DNA of 64,000 bases, taken from contig CM119263.1 of the NCBI GenBank assembly GCA_051294375.1, positions 1,075,756-1,139,755 on the forward strand. Reading direction: 5' to 3'. Shown here one piece after another: positions 37,301 to 47,190 of this stretch. The notes below the pieces were generated by a model. The model saw only the letters and a program-made list of their open reading frames with translations, did not search any database and was not told the DNA's origin. This DNA is from Paraspadella gotoi. Taxonomy: Eukaryota > Chaetognatha. How positions within the stretch are numbered: position 1 is the first letter of the stretch; each line of letters starts with the position of its first letter. The translations under genes and the position numbers were made by a program.

Positions 37301-40281
37301 GCGGCGACGTCGGCGCGCCGCCAATCGAATTTCGGCACCGGAAATTTCTTCGGTCTGTTGTTGTTGTTGTTGTTGTTGTGGTCGTCGACATCGTCTTCAT
37401 CGTCTTCGTCATCGTCGTCATCTTCTCTGATTTTGAGGTTCTGATTATTTTCCCTTTCGATCTTTTTTTCTTTCAAAATCCAATTCGAACGTGATCGCTT
37501 CTCAGAAAATTTCTGTCAGTTTGAGTTTAAAAAAAGTGAATATGCTTGAATCAAATGTAACTAAATATAAAATAATACATATTATATAATTTAATATCGA
37601 TATATTATATGTAATATATGTAGGAACAAAAGGTGAACAGTAATGAAATTTAAAATAAGAAAGGAAAACATTCGAACTCATGACACTCAGGCTCTTAACC
37701 ATTGCGCTATAAGGCGCTAAGTTATAATTAGCTTAAACCACCAAATCATGTTCAATTTGATATAATACATAATAAAATAATATATAATGTAATATAGTAT
37801 CGAAAAAAACCCTAAATAAAAATTTTACCGTCTTTTCCACATCTTCCCTCGACCGCCACGCCATCTTAGTGGGAATCCTCGAAGCTCTCACGTCGTTACC
37901 GTCGCTTCGTCTCCGCGCCGACGTCAAATTCGCGTCGCTATGACAACGCGTCGGCCGCGTCTCGCGCGGATCAGACGTAGATGGCCGACAGACCGGCGTC
38001 GGCTCGTGTCGTCGCGGGACGACGCCGCTGACGCCGTTTCCCACGCAGGCGACGCAATCTCCGCCGGCGGCGTCGCGATTCCTCGTCGTTTTCTCGGCAT
38101 CTTCTTCCGGCGAAACGACTCCGTTTCGCTTCCGGCCAGCGGCGTCGGCGCCATCGTCGCAATGGGCGTTCCGAGCGGCGCCGCTTCTCGTATCGATCCA
38201 GCGGACGGCGTCGCCCATCAGACGCTGCAGAGCCGCGTTGGTCGATTCGTCTCTCAACATCATGTAGAGGCATCTGGCGGTGGCTTGGCTTCGAGGCTTC
38301 ACTTCCGGCGGGAGATGACCCAACTGTATAAATGTAGCAGAATAACTTGTGGTTCATTACAAATGAGATTGAGTTCTTAAATCTCACTTACTTATTGTTT
38401 TAAAATTATTAAAATTATTTTAATAGGATATATTAACGATTTAGTTTTTCAACCAATATTTCGATATTTCATTTTAAAGATGTGAACTTTATTTTCCAGA
38501 CGAGTGAAGGTGTCACACCCATGGATCACGAACCCCGTAGAAACAAGAAGAGCTGGATTGATGCTCCAAGCGTCGGCCGACTTCGTAGTCGACGGTCAAC
38601 TCGAAGAGAACATCCTCGTATCGTTTCCTCGTCAACCGACAAATCTGAAGAGAAAAGTCCATTAAAACTGCATCTTTTCTCCATCAACCACCTTCCCCCA
38701 TCACTTCCCCAGCACCTCTTCCACTACATCGTCGTCGCACAATTCCCCGACATCTCGATCAACCCCAGCATCCCCCGCCGCCTCCAGACTTCGCTGGACC
38801 TCCTCCACGCCCGCCGCCGCCGAGACGCCGTCGGCGGATCGGCGACGCAAAGTCTCCAACGCTTCGTCGGGAGAATCGAGAATTCTGGGAAGAATATTGA
38901 TGGGCGGGTGGAACGCAGAGAGATGGGATATGGCAATTTAGAATTGGATTTAAATGATAATATAAGCTTTATATTCTGTTTAATACTATATTGAATAAGA
39001 AAATTTTAAGATGTGTCGCTATGTTCCTTACTCTATCCGCGCAACCCGAGTGGCCAATTCATGTACAATGTTTGTAACATGGTCAGGACTTTTAACCCAG
39101 CTGTTGTTGCAGACTACAAAGAACCTATCGAGCAATCATTATCATGTGCCAGAAAAAAATTGACCTTAATTATTATTCATTTAAAAAAAATATTTAATTA
39201 AAATATAATTGTTAGAATAAATAACGAATACGATAGCAGATAACTATCGGAGTGACAAGATACTCTATCCCGACCTAATTAAAGTGGCGGCTGGGTTGAC
39301 GAAAGGTTTCCCATCAGGCGAGAACCAACGATGCTTCGTCGCCTCCGTCGCAGTCAGGCGCTCTTCAGGCGTCAGGTTTATCAGGCAGAAGAGAAGACTG
39401 ACGGCGTCAGTCGTCAGGTGGCGCGTCGCCTGGACGTGCGCTTGGGTCAATCCCGCTGTCGAGGGAAGTCGGAAGGTCCGAGGTTCGAGTCGAGTCAAAA
39501 CCTTGTTTTAATTCCTTTCGTGATATGATATTATGTTGTTCTGCTCACATTAAAACGTCAATATCGAAAAAAAACTGTCTCCAGGCACATGGAAGTGAAG
39601 ATGACACATGGAAATGACATGGAGATGACACATGAAGATTTAAAAGGTTTTCGATAAGATATTTGTCTTAGACCTCGAAACCCTGAACTAACGCCCCCCC
39701 CCATAGCTGGCGACGACGTTGCCAAAAAAAAATGCAAATAAAAAAAAACAATGTTGAGATAAAAAAAAAACAATAAATAAAAAGAAAAAAAACCTTGGAT
39801 GATTTTCTTGAGCTCCTGCCTTCGGTTCTTCGTCGCAGGAGGAAGAGCAAAGGGCAACCGACCCACGAGGATTGCGTAAAAGATGACCCCCAGCGACCTG
39901 ACGGTGGCCGGGTACAGAGGCATGGCAGGACACATGGCATGGCATGGCGTTAAAAAAAGAAGAGGCATTCAAAAAAGGCGAGTTTCGTCGCGAGAGAAAT
40001 GGCGTCGGAATCGAAGTTCGACTTGAGGGAACAGATCAAGTCATTACATCCGGGGTGGTTTATTACATCCGGAGTGAATTCAATTCCCAATGTTCCAATC
40101 TATCTTTCGTTCTTACTTCTAGACGAATCTCGAAGAACAGAAAAGAACAAAAAATCGAAAGGAAGAGAACAGAAAAGAACAGAATGGGCTTTCTTTAATA
40201 TCTCTATCATCATCGTCATTAGCAATAAGATTATCCTTTTTAGACAATCATCTTCATTATCTTCTTAGACGTAATCATTAT

Positions 40282-40316
<35 letters not shown>

Positions 40317-42672
40317 CCATCATCATCATCATCGTCGTCGTCATCATCATCATCATCGGAATCATCTTCTACCAGATATCAACTTCGGTTCCATAAATCG
40401 TCGTCGACACAAAAAGTTCCGGCGCCGCATATTCTGGTTGGTCGTTGAAAATTGGGATTTTGAAATGATTTTCAACCAGTAAACTTATTTATAATTTCAT
40501 AACTAAACAATTATGATTGAGGCGGAAGACCTGGGGATCCGCAATGGGTTTTCAAGAGTGAACCTTCGGGCAAAATGTTGGAAAGACCAAAGTCGATCAA
40601 TTTAATGCGAGTCTTCCATCTGAAAAATAACGGATGGATGGATGGATGGGTGGATAGATGGATGGATGTCGGATGGTTGGATGGATGTCGGATGGTTGAA
40701 TGGATGGATGGATGGATGGATGGATGGATGGATGGATGGATGGATGGATGGATGGATGGATGGATGGATGGATGGATGGATGGATGGATGGATGGATGGA
40801 TGGATGGATGGATGGATGGATGGATGGATGGTTAAATAAAAAATAAACTGCAGAGAGAGAAGAAAAACGAGAAAGATTTAAACTCAACTCAGAACGATAA
40901 AAAGCATTAACACGATGAACAAAATATGAAATAACTAAATAAGGTAAAAAACTGAATTCAAGTTAAAACAACAACTCGATTCGATAAATTTCCTCCGCCC
41001 CTCACCTTACCTTACCTCACCTTACTCAGTTACACAATTGATCTCTAAATATCCAACTTAGATCCTCTGACCTGTCTATCATGATATTTTCCATCTTAAG
41101 ATCTCGGTGAACGATTCCCATGCGATGCAGATATTCCAAAGCGGACAAAATCTGAGTCGAGGGAAAAGCGATTCCAAGGAATTAGACTCGAGGGAAGTTG
41201 TCATCATCATCGTTACTAGTCTAACGTTAGAGAGTCTCAATAAATGATTTAATTATAATTAATTTATGAAATTGGTACAACCAATATAATTATATTTGTT
41301 TATTGTTTCGGTAACACTATGGAGGTTCATCGTTCAACATTTGCGTCGATTTAGCTACAATGTTTGTCAAAACGAACGAATTTGTCTTGAAACTTCCGCT
41401 CAAATGCTTAAAAATTAAAGAATTTCCATCGGTTTGCTTTTTTTGTTAGTTTGTTTATTTATTAAGCACTTTTTGTTTGTTTATCGTTAGCCGACCTGAG
41501 CGGCGTAGAATCTTCCTTTAGCCTCAGCGAATCTCGTCTTTGGTTGTTTTGCCAAATGACGCATGAAGTCGCCGCCATCTTTAATCCAAAACAGAGTTTT
41601 GAGATAAGGACGGATGGACCGACAGAAAGACGGACCAACGGACCCACGGTTCCACTGACCGACAAACAGACAAACAGACCGACGGAGGAACAAGTGGGAC
41701 ACTCGATAACGGACCTAAAAGACTGCGAAACCTAAAAGTGAAGGGACCGATCGACCGACGGACCGAATGACGGATTGACTGACGTTCGGACAGACATGCA
41801 GACCGACCGACCGACCGTTTCTCACCGACGAATTCGGTGGCCATGCAAAAATAGACTGAGACTTGAAAAGCTTCGTAAAGATTCATGACGTTGGGGTGAC
41901 GAAGATTTCGCAATATGACGGCTTCTCTGTAGACGGTCCTTTTGACGTAGTCCTCTTTTATCGCCACCGTGTCGATGATCTTCAGCGCCACCTGCCGTTT
42001 ATGTTGTTGTTGTTGTTGTAGTCGTTGTAGTTATTTTGTTGTTGTTGTTATCTTCATCGTTGATGCCTTAGTTGGAAGCTTCGTTACAAAAACAAAAACA
42101 ATACAACACTTACAAGGGTTTATAAGATTTTAAAAATATTCCATTTGAATCCAAATAAGGACGAGGTTCCATCTTCTGGCTCCTTCGACTACCGTTGTTT
42201 GTGAGATTTGATGTTTGGCCAGAAACACTTTGGCGAAATTCCCTTTTCCCAACGTTTGCCAGATCACGTAGTCACCGATCCTTCGCGGTTTATGGGCGTG
42301 GCCCGCGTGGCTCGAGGCTTGGGATGGGGATGTTAAGAAGGCTGTGATGATGATGATGATGATGATGGTGATGATAATGATGATGATGGTGTCGTTAATG
42401 TATACGCAAGAAGAAGGAATTTCATTTGTTCCTTTTTCTTAGTGATGAGGCGATTAATCATTCAGCTGATGTCGGTGACAACGAAGTCAATAAGGAATGA
42501 ATGATGAATGATGAATGATGATAAATACTAAAACTCGTTGCTGATGATTGTGATGATCTTGTGGCAGCGAATTTTAATACCCGAAAAAAAAACGACAGAT
42601 TAAAAAGATTTTGCAGACGAATCAAAAATGAAGCCTAACCGCTAAAAGAGAAGAAAATAAAGAGAAAGAGAA

Positions 42673-42739
<67 letters not shown>

Positions 42740-42925
42740 AGTAGACAGAGAAGAAATACCCATCGAATCATCATCTTCTGAAGAAAAAAAATCCTGACAT
42801 TTAAACAAATGACTTTTTTTTTACAAATGCAAATTAGTTTAAAGATTAACGCGGTTTTTTTTTAAAACTCTCTAAACTAAAGGGAAGAGAAAAGATGAAC
42901 CTTGAGTTTTTTGCTGATTCGCCAT
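33858..42925 (-). CDS. AMPK-related Ser/Thr protein kinase with long repetitive tail (17 coding exons)
   Basis: Exons joined by me (5' to 3' on the minus strand): 42925-42901, 42341-42193, 41991-41826, 41578-41496, 41151-41072, 40619-40531, 40433-40373, 39897-39794, 39455-39275, 38884-38716, 38644-38534, 38323-37829, 37512-37005, 36931-35184, 34941-34858, 34708-34582, 34399-33858. All joins use GT/AG and keep phase; the total is 4722 nt, 1573 codons plus stop. Residues about 32-297 are a complete kinase domain: glycine loop [12 protein letters not shown] (K62), alpha-C E81, HRDLKMEN (D158), DFG (D177), LKTHCGSP with T192, and YAAPELF. LxT before CGSP is the site LKB1 phosphorylates in AMPK-related kinases, so activation by an LKB1-like kinase is inferred. 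The ATG is the first after an in-frame stop and sits in an AAAAATGG context. Closest subfamily (SIK, MARK, HUNK, NIM1) is not decided. The roughly 1270-residue tail is far longer than in any of those. Exon 11's donor (GGG|GTTCGT) and the last exon are the weakest parts: CG|GTAAAG at the stop could instead be a donor to a further exon. Confidence 0.85.
34582..34708 (-). CDS. Kinase exon 16
   Basis: Acceptor TTTTTTTTACAG, donor AACG|GTGAAT. Encodes [20 protein letters not shown] then [20 protein letters not shown]. Ser/Pro/Arg-rich tail sequence. Confidence 0.75.
34858..34941 (-). CDS. Kinase exon 15
   Basis: Acceptor CTTCTTCAG, donor TCTCAG|GTTGAA, phase 0 at both ends. Encodes [20 protein letters not shown] then AQWNHLSQ. 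Composition matches the tail. Read-through would add 13 codons to a stop. Confidence 0.7.
35184..36931 (-). CDS. Kinase exon 14: large low-complexity tail exon
   Basis: 1748-base exon, acceptor AAAAAG, strong donor CCA|GTGAGTG. Starts in the frame of [17 protein letters not shown]. Contains a Thr run (about residues 798-808), a 15-residue Asp run (about 994-1011), then imperfect FDSxFxxS repeats and a tandem array of 8-residue units near the end (about 1200-1303). Reading through the donor would stop 6 codons later, so an alternative shorter protein ending here is possible. Confidence 0.8.
35243..35550 (-). repeat. 24-bp coding repeat in the kinase tail
   Basis: About thirteen 8-residue units alternating between GNVPSRAD and GNVDRRAN types, all in frame within exon 14. 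Nucleotide copies are nearly identical, so the array is recent. Confidence 0.9.
37005..37512 (-). CDS. Kinase exon 13: tail with Asp and Asn runs
   Basis: Acceptor CTGACAG, donor GAGG|GTAAAAG. Begins [20 protein letters not shown]. About residues 602-617 are mostly Asp/Glu, followed by a run of Asn. The rest is basic with many Ser/Thr-Pro sites ([19 protein letters not shown]), typical of a disordered, possibly proline-directed phosphorylated region. Confidence 0.8.
37664..37720 (-). other. Truncated tRNA-like sequence in a kinase intron
   Basis: Minus strand TTAGCGCCTTATAGCGCAAT then GGTTAAGAGCCTGAGTGTC and GAGTTCGAATG. Box A- and box B-like motifs are present but too close for a complete tRNA, so this is a pseudogene or SINE remnant in the intron between exons 12 and 13. 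Confidence 0.4.
37829..38323 (-). CDS. Kinase exon 12: tail, arginine-rich
   Basis: 165 codons from [20 protein letters not shown] to [10 protein letters not shown]; acceptor TATACAG, donor ACG|GTAAAA, both in phase 0. Sequence is Arg/Asp/Ala-rich, without recognisable domain. Strong G+C and CpG content compared with the flanking introns supports coding. Confidence 0.75.
38534..38644 (-). CDS. Kinase exon 11: second half of helical region
   Basis: Acceptor CTCTTCAG. Encodes [20 protein letters not shown] then EVGRRLEHQ and a Ser/Cys-rich end. The pattern VVEEIC...RYEDVL...DYEV recalls UBA-like helices of MARK/SIK kinases. The donor (GGG|GTTCGT) is poor, so the 3' border is uncertain. Confidence 0.6.
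38716..38884 (-). CDS. Kinase exon 10: linker, first half of helical region
   Basis: Acceptor CTTCCCAG, donor GAAGAG|GTGCTG. Encodes [20 protein letters not shown] and then an acidic Ala/Val-rich stretch ending LCDDDVVEE. With the next exon it may be a degenerate version of the UBA-like domain that follows the kinase in several AMPK relatives; this is inference from position and helix content. Confidence 0.7.
39275..39455 (-). CDS. Kinase exon 9: alpha-H/alpha-I, end of domain
   Basis: Encodes [14 protein letters not shown], then [20 protein letters not shown], then [16 protein letters not shown]-x(8)-HRW is subdomain XI and closes the kinase domain. It continues [15 protein letters not shown] and ends in phase 2 at TTAG|GTCGG. 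Confidence 0.85.
39794..39897 (-). CDS. Kinase exon 8: alpha-F/alpha-G
   Basis: Encodes [20 protein letters not shown] then [14 protein letters not shown]. [17 protein letters not shown] is the standard alpha-F region of CAMK-group kinases. Acceptor CCGTCAG, donor CAAG|GTTTTT. Confidence 0.9.
40373..40433 (-). CDS. Kinase exon 7: APE motif
   Basis: Completes GSP with [20 protein letters not shown] and a split W codon (TG|G). YAAPE is the P+1 loop and APE motif. Donor CTG|GTAGAAG. Confidence 0.9.
40531..40619 (-). CDS. Kinase exon 6: DFG and activation segment
   Basis: Acceptor TTTTTCAG. Encodes [20 protein letters not shown] followed by HCGSP. DFG is intact and T192 sits in the LxT position used by LKB1 in AMPK-related kinases. 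Donor CCAG|GTCTTC in phase 1. Confidence 0.9.
40631..40831 (+). repeat. (GGAT)n microsatellite in a kinase intron
   Basis: Nearly perfect from about 40698. It ends up 12-20 bases upstream (in transcript sense) of the exon 6 acceptor, making this intron length likely to vary. Confidence 0.95.
41072..41151 (-). CDS. Kinase exon 5: catalytic loop
   Basis: Encodes [20 protein letters not shown] then ENIMID. HRDLKxEN contains the catalytic Asp and the Ser/Thr-kinase-type Lys. Acceptor GACTCAG, donor GACAG|GTCAG. Confidence 0.9.
41496..41578 (-). CDS. Kinase exon 4: alpha-D/alpha-E start
   Basis: Acceptor ATTAAAG, donor CTCAG|GTCGG. Completes the hinge as [20 protein letters not shown] followed by KGRFYAAQ. 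This is the region after the hinge in AMPK-related kinases, where a D/E-GG-x-L/F-M pattern is usual. Only this placement keeps the frame. Confidence 0.8.
41826..41991 (-). CDS. Kinase exon 3: VALK lysine, alpha-C, hinge
   Basis: Starts after GGCAG with [20 protein letters not shown]. Contains the catalytic lysine, [15 protein letters not shown] (alpha-C glutamate) and the hinge CMATEFV. Ends in phase 1 at G|GTGAGA. Confidence 0.9.
42193..42341 (-). CDS. Kinase exon 2: glycine-rich loop
   Basis: Acceptor CATCACAG, donor ACG|GTAGTC. Encodes a His/Ser linker, then [20 protein letters not shown] and the start of beta-3. The GxGxxxxV nucleotide-binding loop is intact. Ends in phase 0 exactly before VALK. 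Confidence 0.85.
42901..42925 (-). CDS. Kinase exon 1 (start codon, 8 residues)
   Basis: Encodes MANQQKTQ and ends in phase 1 at CAAG|GTTCAT. It joins in phase to the next exon. The frame is open upstream without another ATG until a TAA roughly 110 bases 5', so this start is favoured. Sequence upstream to about 43.1 kb is rich in GTC/ATC triplets and is probably 5' UTR. Confidence 0.6.
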
Positions 42926-43698
42926 TTTTGTTTTCTCGCCGCCGGCGTCGCTGGGGACGACGATGATGACGACGAAAAAGACAACGACGATGATGACGAC
43001 GACGAAAATCTCTCGCGCGTCACGGTTCCATTTTTAAAGACGAATTCTGACGGCGAACAACGACGAAGTCCAACGACGAACGGTTCAGACCAGCGGCGAA
43101 ATTGGAACAAATAAACGAAATTTAACGAAAATTTGAATGAATTTAGTTTATTAAAAAATCGGTAAAATATTAAAATCAAAGTAATCACTTTTAAAATGAA
43201 CTCGTTTTTTTTTTCAATTCCTTTCGTTAAATTCATTAATTATATTGATTATTTTAAACTCGGCATGAGTCGCTAAGCCTGAGCTATCGTAATCAGCGCT
43301 AAGTCGTAAAAGAAAATTTAGTTTTGTTATTTAATTTTATACTGATTTTGTTATTGTGCCTTGCATCTCTGAGATTCTTATTAAGTGATTTAAGTTAGGA
43401 TTTTGTTAAAATAATAAGTAAATTTGTATTGCCCACCTTGCCATTCCATGCCAAGCCATGTCATAATTTCTGATCATTTTTAGTCGAGATATCAAAGCAA
43501 ACCCCTCCTCTTCCTCTTCCTCTCCTCCTCCTCCTCCTCTTCTATGTCCGGATTCTGAAAGCGAATAAAAATTATTCACCGCCCCCCTACCCCCCCTCTC
43601 CCTTGGACAGGCGAAATGACATGAAACGACGCTAGAACCACGAGATCGCCCTTTATGCAAACGAGAGAGAGAGAGAGAGAGAGAGGCAGAGAGAGAGG

Positions 43699-43763
<65 letters not shown>

Positions 43764-44850
43764 GAAGAGAGAGAGAAGGAGAGTTGTTTTACGTTGACCT
43801 TGTTGTTGTTTAGTCGCGTCTCGAGTTTTTCTTTCTCAATGTTGTTTTGTTTGTTTTTTTCGAAGGTCAAAAGTNNNNNNNNNNNNNNNNNNNNNNNNNN
43901 NNNNNNNNNNNNNNNNNNNNNNNNNNNNNNNNNNNNNNNNNNNNNNNNNNNNNNNNNNNNNNNNNNNNNNNNNNNNNNNNNNNNNNNNNNNNNNNNNNNN
44001 NNNNNNNNNNNNNNNNNNNNNNNNNNNNNNNNNNNNNNNNNNNNNNNNNNNNNNNNNNNNNNNNNNNNNNNNNNNNNNNNNNNNNNNNNNNNNNNNNNNN
44101 NNNNNNNNNNNNNNNNNNNNNNNNNNNNNNNNNNNNNNNNNNNNNNNNNNNNNNNNNNNNNNNNNNNNNNNNNNNNNNNNNNNNNNNNNNNNNNNNNNNN
44201 NNNNNNNNNNNNNNNNNNNNNNNNNNNNNNNNNNNNNNNNNNNNNNNNNNNNNNNNNNNNNNNNNNNNNNNNNNNNNNNNNNNNNNNNNNNNNNNNNNNN
44301 NNNNNNNNNNNNNNNNNNNNNNNNNNNNNNNNNNNNNNNNNNNNNNNNNNNNNNNNNNNNNNNNNNNNNNNNNNNNNNNNNNNNNNNNNNNNNNNNNNNN
44401 NNNNNNNNNNNNNNNNNNNNNNNNNNNNNNNNNNNNNNNNNNNNNNNNNNNNNNNNNNNNNNNNNNNNNNNNNNNNNNNNNNNNNNNNNNNNNNNNNNNN
44501 NNNNNNNNNNNNNNNNNNNNNNNNNNNNNNNNNNNNNNNNNNNNNNNNNNNNNNNNNNNNNNNNNNNNNNNNNNNNNNNNNNNNNNNNNNNNNNNNNNNN
44601 NNNNNNNNNNNNNNNNNNNNNNNNNNNNACGAAGAAGGAGAAAAGAAGGAGAGGGGATATAACTGAAGAGAGAAGAGTGAAGGAAAAGAGAGGTGATAGG
44701 AGAAGAAGGAGAATGATAAGAAGGAGAGGGATAAACTAAGGAGAAGAAGTAGAAGAAAAAGACCTCTTATCTCCTTCAAATGAAATAGAGAAAAAAAAAG
44801 AGAGAATGTCAATTGTTCACCGACATGAGACCCGTTAGAAAAAGAAAAGA

Positions 44851-44886
<36 letters not shown>

Positions 44887-44892
44887 GGAGAG

Positions 44893-44940
<48 letters not shown>

Positions 44941-45251
44941 CGAAAAAATATAGAGAGAAAAAAGAGAGACATGGGAGAGAGTCAAGAACGAAAAAAGGAT
45001 TCGAGAGAAGGAGAGAGGAGAGAGAGAGAGAGAGGAGCAGATCGAGAGAGAGAGACTGGAAAGAGACTAGAGAGAGAGAGAGATGAGACTACCTGGCTCC
45101 CTTCTGAGTGGCAAATGCATTCGATAAATCAACTCGTCGTGTCGCGTCGTCTTCGTTTTCGTTGTCGTCGTCGTCGCTGGTCAGTGAATGGAAGGACGAA
45201 AAACTTCACTGGTCGCGATTTTTAAGCAAAAACTCGGTCAGGTTCTCACAT

Positions 45252-45336
45252 TGAATGCTTTTAGTGAATGAACAGCTTTTAGTGAATGAACAGCTTTTAG
45301 TGAATGAAAAGCTTTCTGTGAATGAACAGCTTTTAT
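45252..45336 (+). repeat. 18-bp tandem repeat
   Basis: About five units of AGTGAATGAACAGCTTTT. Confidence 0.7.
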
Positions 45337-45892
45337 TGCTCTCTTACAAAGCACAACGGAACCTGCATTTTCCAAGATTAACGATATTTACAAAAAAAGA
45401 TAAAGTTAAAAAAATGGAATTAAATCGATAATTATGACTAATTAATAAATATATAATTAATAGAAATTTCACCTCAGGATCATCATTGAACATTTTTTTT
45501 AGCTCTATTCTCTATTCTCACCCAAAATAGAAGAAAGGCCTGGTTTTTGAGGTTTTCGAGTTTTTGAGGTTTTTAACTTTTGGTTACTTTCTTTTTTTTT
45601 CTTTCTTTTTTTTCTGCTTTCGCATTGAAAAACCTTTTATGGCGACCGTATAACATTTTTTTGTTCGCCAAACAATAATCCTTTAAAGGGGAAAATCTAT
45701 TTCGTTTCTTGGTTGGTGGTTTTTCTCTCCCGCGATTCCTAACATTCGTTCTTTGTCAAATGATTAGAAGTTGATTTTTGGCTCTATTTTTCAAAAGTGC
45801 CCCATTTCAGCATTTATAGAATAAGTTACGAGTAAGAGATTAGGGTTAGGGATTAGCTTAGTAATTGGGTTAAAGATGACTGTCCGCAACTT

Positions 45893-46073
45893 CTATAAGC
45901 CCCTCGAGCAGCCATAGAATGGGTCCCTGGGCTTGAGGGATAACCATGCTCCCAAGGCGGCTTACGGCCGTCCTCACGCTTCCCGCAGGGCAGGTACCGT
46001 ATTGGGATCGATCCCGGTACCTAGTGGTCAGGAGGTGATGGCTTTACTCAATGAGCTACCGGGTCGCAATGCC
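45893..46073 (-). mobile_element. Second tRNA-derived SINE-like element
   Basis: On the minus strand it begins GCGACCCGGTAGCTCATTGA (box A-like) and, 45-50 bases on, has GGGATCGATCCC (box B-like), spaced as in a tRNA. A GC-rich unrelated body continues to about 45.9 kb. Different from the tRNA-Gly-like family. Only one copy is seen here. Confidence 0.5.
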
Positions 46074-46617
46074 CGACTACACAAATGACAATTTTTTTTT
46101 TTTTACATTTTATTTTTTAATACGGATTTCAATAGAGCTTGAAAGTTAAATGAAAGTTAGTACTAATTTTTTTCAAATTTTGACAATAAATTGGTTAAAA
46201 TAGAAAAAGCCTTAAAAAATCATCACTCATCATCATTGGCTGTATTTTATATATTTTTTTAAAATTTTCATTAATAAAACCAAAAAAAGAAATTAAATTT
46301 GTATTAATAACCTTTATCTAACTTTTTAAAGCTCTATCGGAATCTAACCAAAAAAATTTAAAAAATTTAAAAAATATCACCATCATCGTCATCATCATCA
46401 TCGTCGTCGTCGTCGTCGTCGTCTTATTGAACAACAACAACAACAACAACAACAACAACGAGAACCGAAAGCGTCACCCACATTCGACGCCAATTTTTCT
46501 CGCGACGAAAGAGACGAACGACGCCGCGTGACGCCGCACGACGTCGCACGACGCCGCCGCGCGACACGAATTCACCTTTTTGCGTTGATCGATGAATGAA
46601 ACGAATTTTCTAAAAAG

Positions 46618-46788
46618 ACGCCGCCATTTTAAAAAGAAGCCGAAATTGTAAAAAGACGCCGCCATTTTAAAAAGACGCCGCCATTTTAAAACGACTCCGC
46701 CATTTACAAAAGACGCCGAAATTTTAAAATGACGCCGCCATTTTAAAAAGACGCCGCCATTTTAAAAAGACGCCGCTATTTTTAGAGG
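46618..46788 (+). repeat. 19-bp minisatellite, 9 units, YY1-like motifs
   Basis: Nine consecutive 19-bp units of GACGCCGCCATTTTAAAAA with minor changes. GCCGCCATTTT is the core of the YY1 zinc-finger binding site. Six of nine units keep CCGCCATTT. It follows a CpG-rich stretch (46490-46580). Confidence 0.8.
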
Positions 46789-47010
46789 CGACGAATTTTG
46801 ATGGAGGAACGACCTGGATTAAATAATTAAGCGTTTGAAGTGAAGAGAAAAGAGAAAAGAGTTTCGCGTGAAAGACTTAAGAATAATAAAAATAACGCTA
46901 CATTCCCAATAATTGTTAAATATTATACGATTTAAACAAAAAAGTTACAAAAAATAAAAATAGAATGAATATTATATTCTATATTAAATATTTTAAAATA
47001 TTCAAATTTA

Positions 47011-47190
47011 AAATACGTAGTAAAACAATTAATTTTGTAATTTTCATAAACAAAGTATCTTTCGATTATAGTACTCCATAAACTAAAAGAACATCTTGCC
47101 ATAAAAATCGTTCAATCTACTAGTTTACCGTGAGCCGGTACACAAATTCGTGAGACGACCGAAGCGTGAGTTTCGTGATCGTATTGTGAG
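47011..47190 (+). repeat. Partial copy of the large unit's 5' segment
   Basis: ATACGTAGTAAAACAATTAA, TTTCGATTATAGTACTCCAT and GTTTACCGTGAGCCGGTACA match 48429-48560 and 49040-49110. Confidence 0.6.

Larger units (their letters stand above)
43240..46490. other. Upstream of the kinase gene, no second gene seen
   Basis: (GA)n tracts 43660-43780 and 44850-45080 flank a 754-N gap (43875-44628). A kinase 5' UTR exon or promoter may lie here or near the CpG-rich patch at 46490-46580. Confidence 0.45.

Noticed and set aside
37924-38380. Arg-rich ORFs in other frames around kinase exon 12
   Set aside because: CpG-rich composition keeps all frames open; only one frame joins its neighbours in phase.
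39470-39500. tRNA box B-like GAGGTTCGAGTC
   Set aside because: No box A or tRNA fold next to it; lies just upstream of a kinase exon.
40597-40887. ORFs of HPSI or GWMD repeats
   Set aside because: Translation of the (GGAT)n repeat inside a kinase intron.
41610-41815. GAC-rich intron read as a CDS extension of kinase exon 3
   Set aside because: A good donor G|GTGAGA ends the exon at 41826 and the next exon continues the kinase fold in phase; the read-through is repeat sequence.
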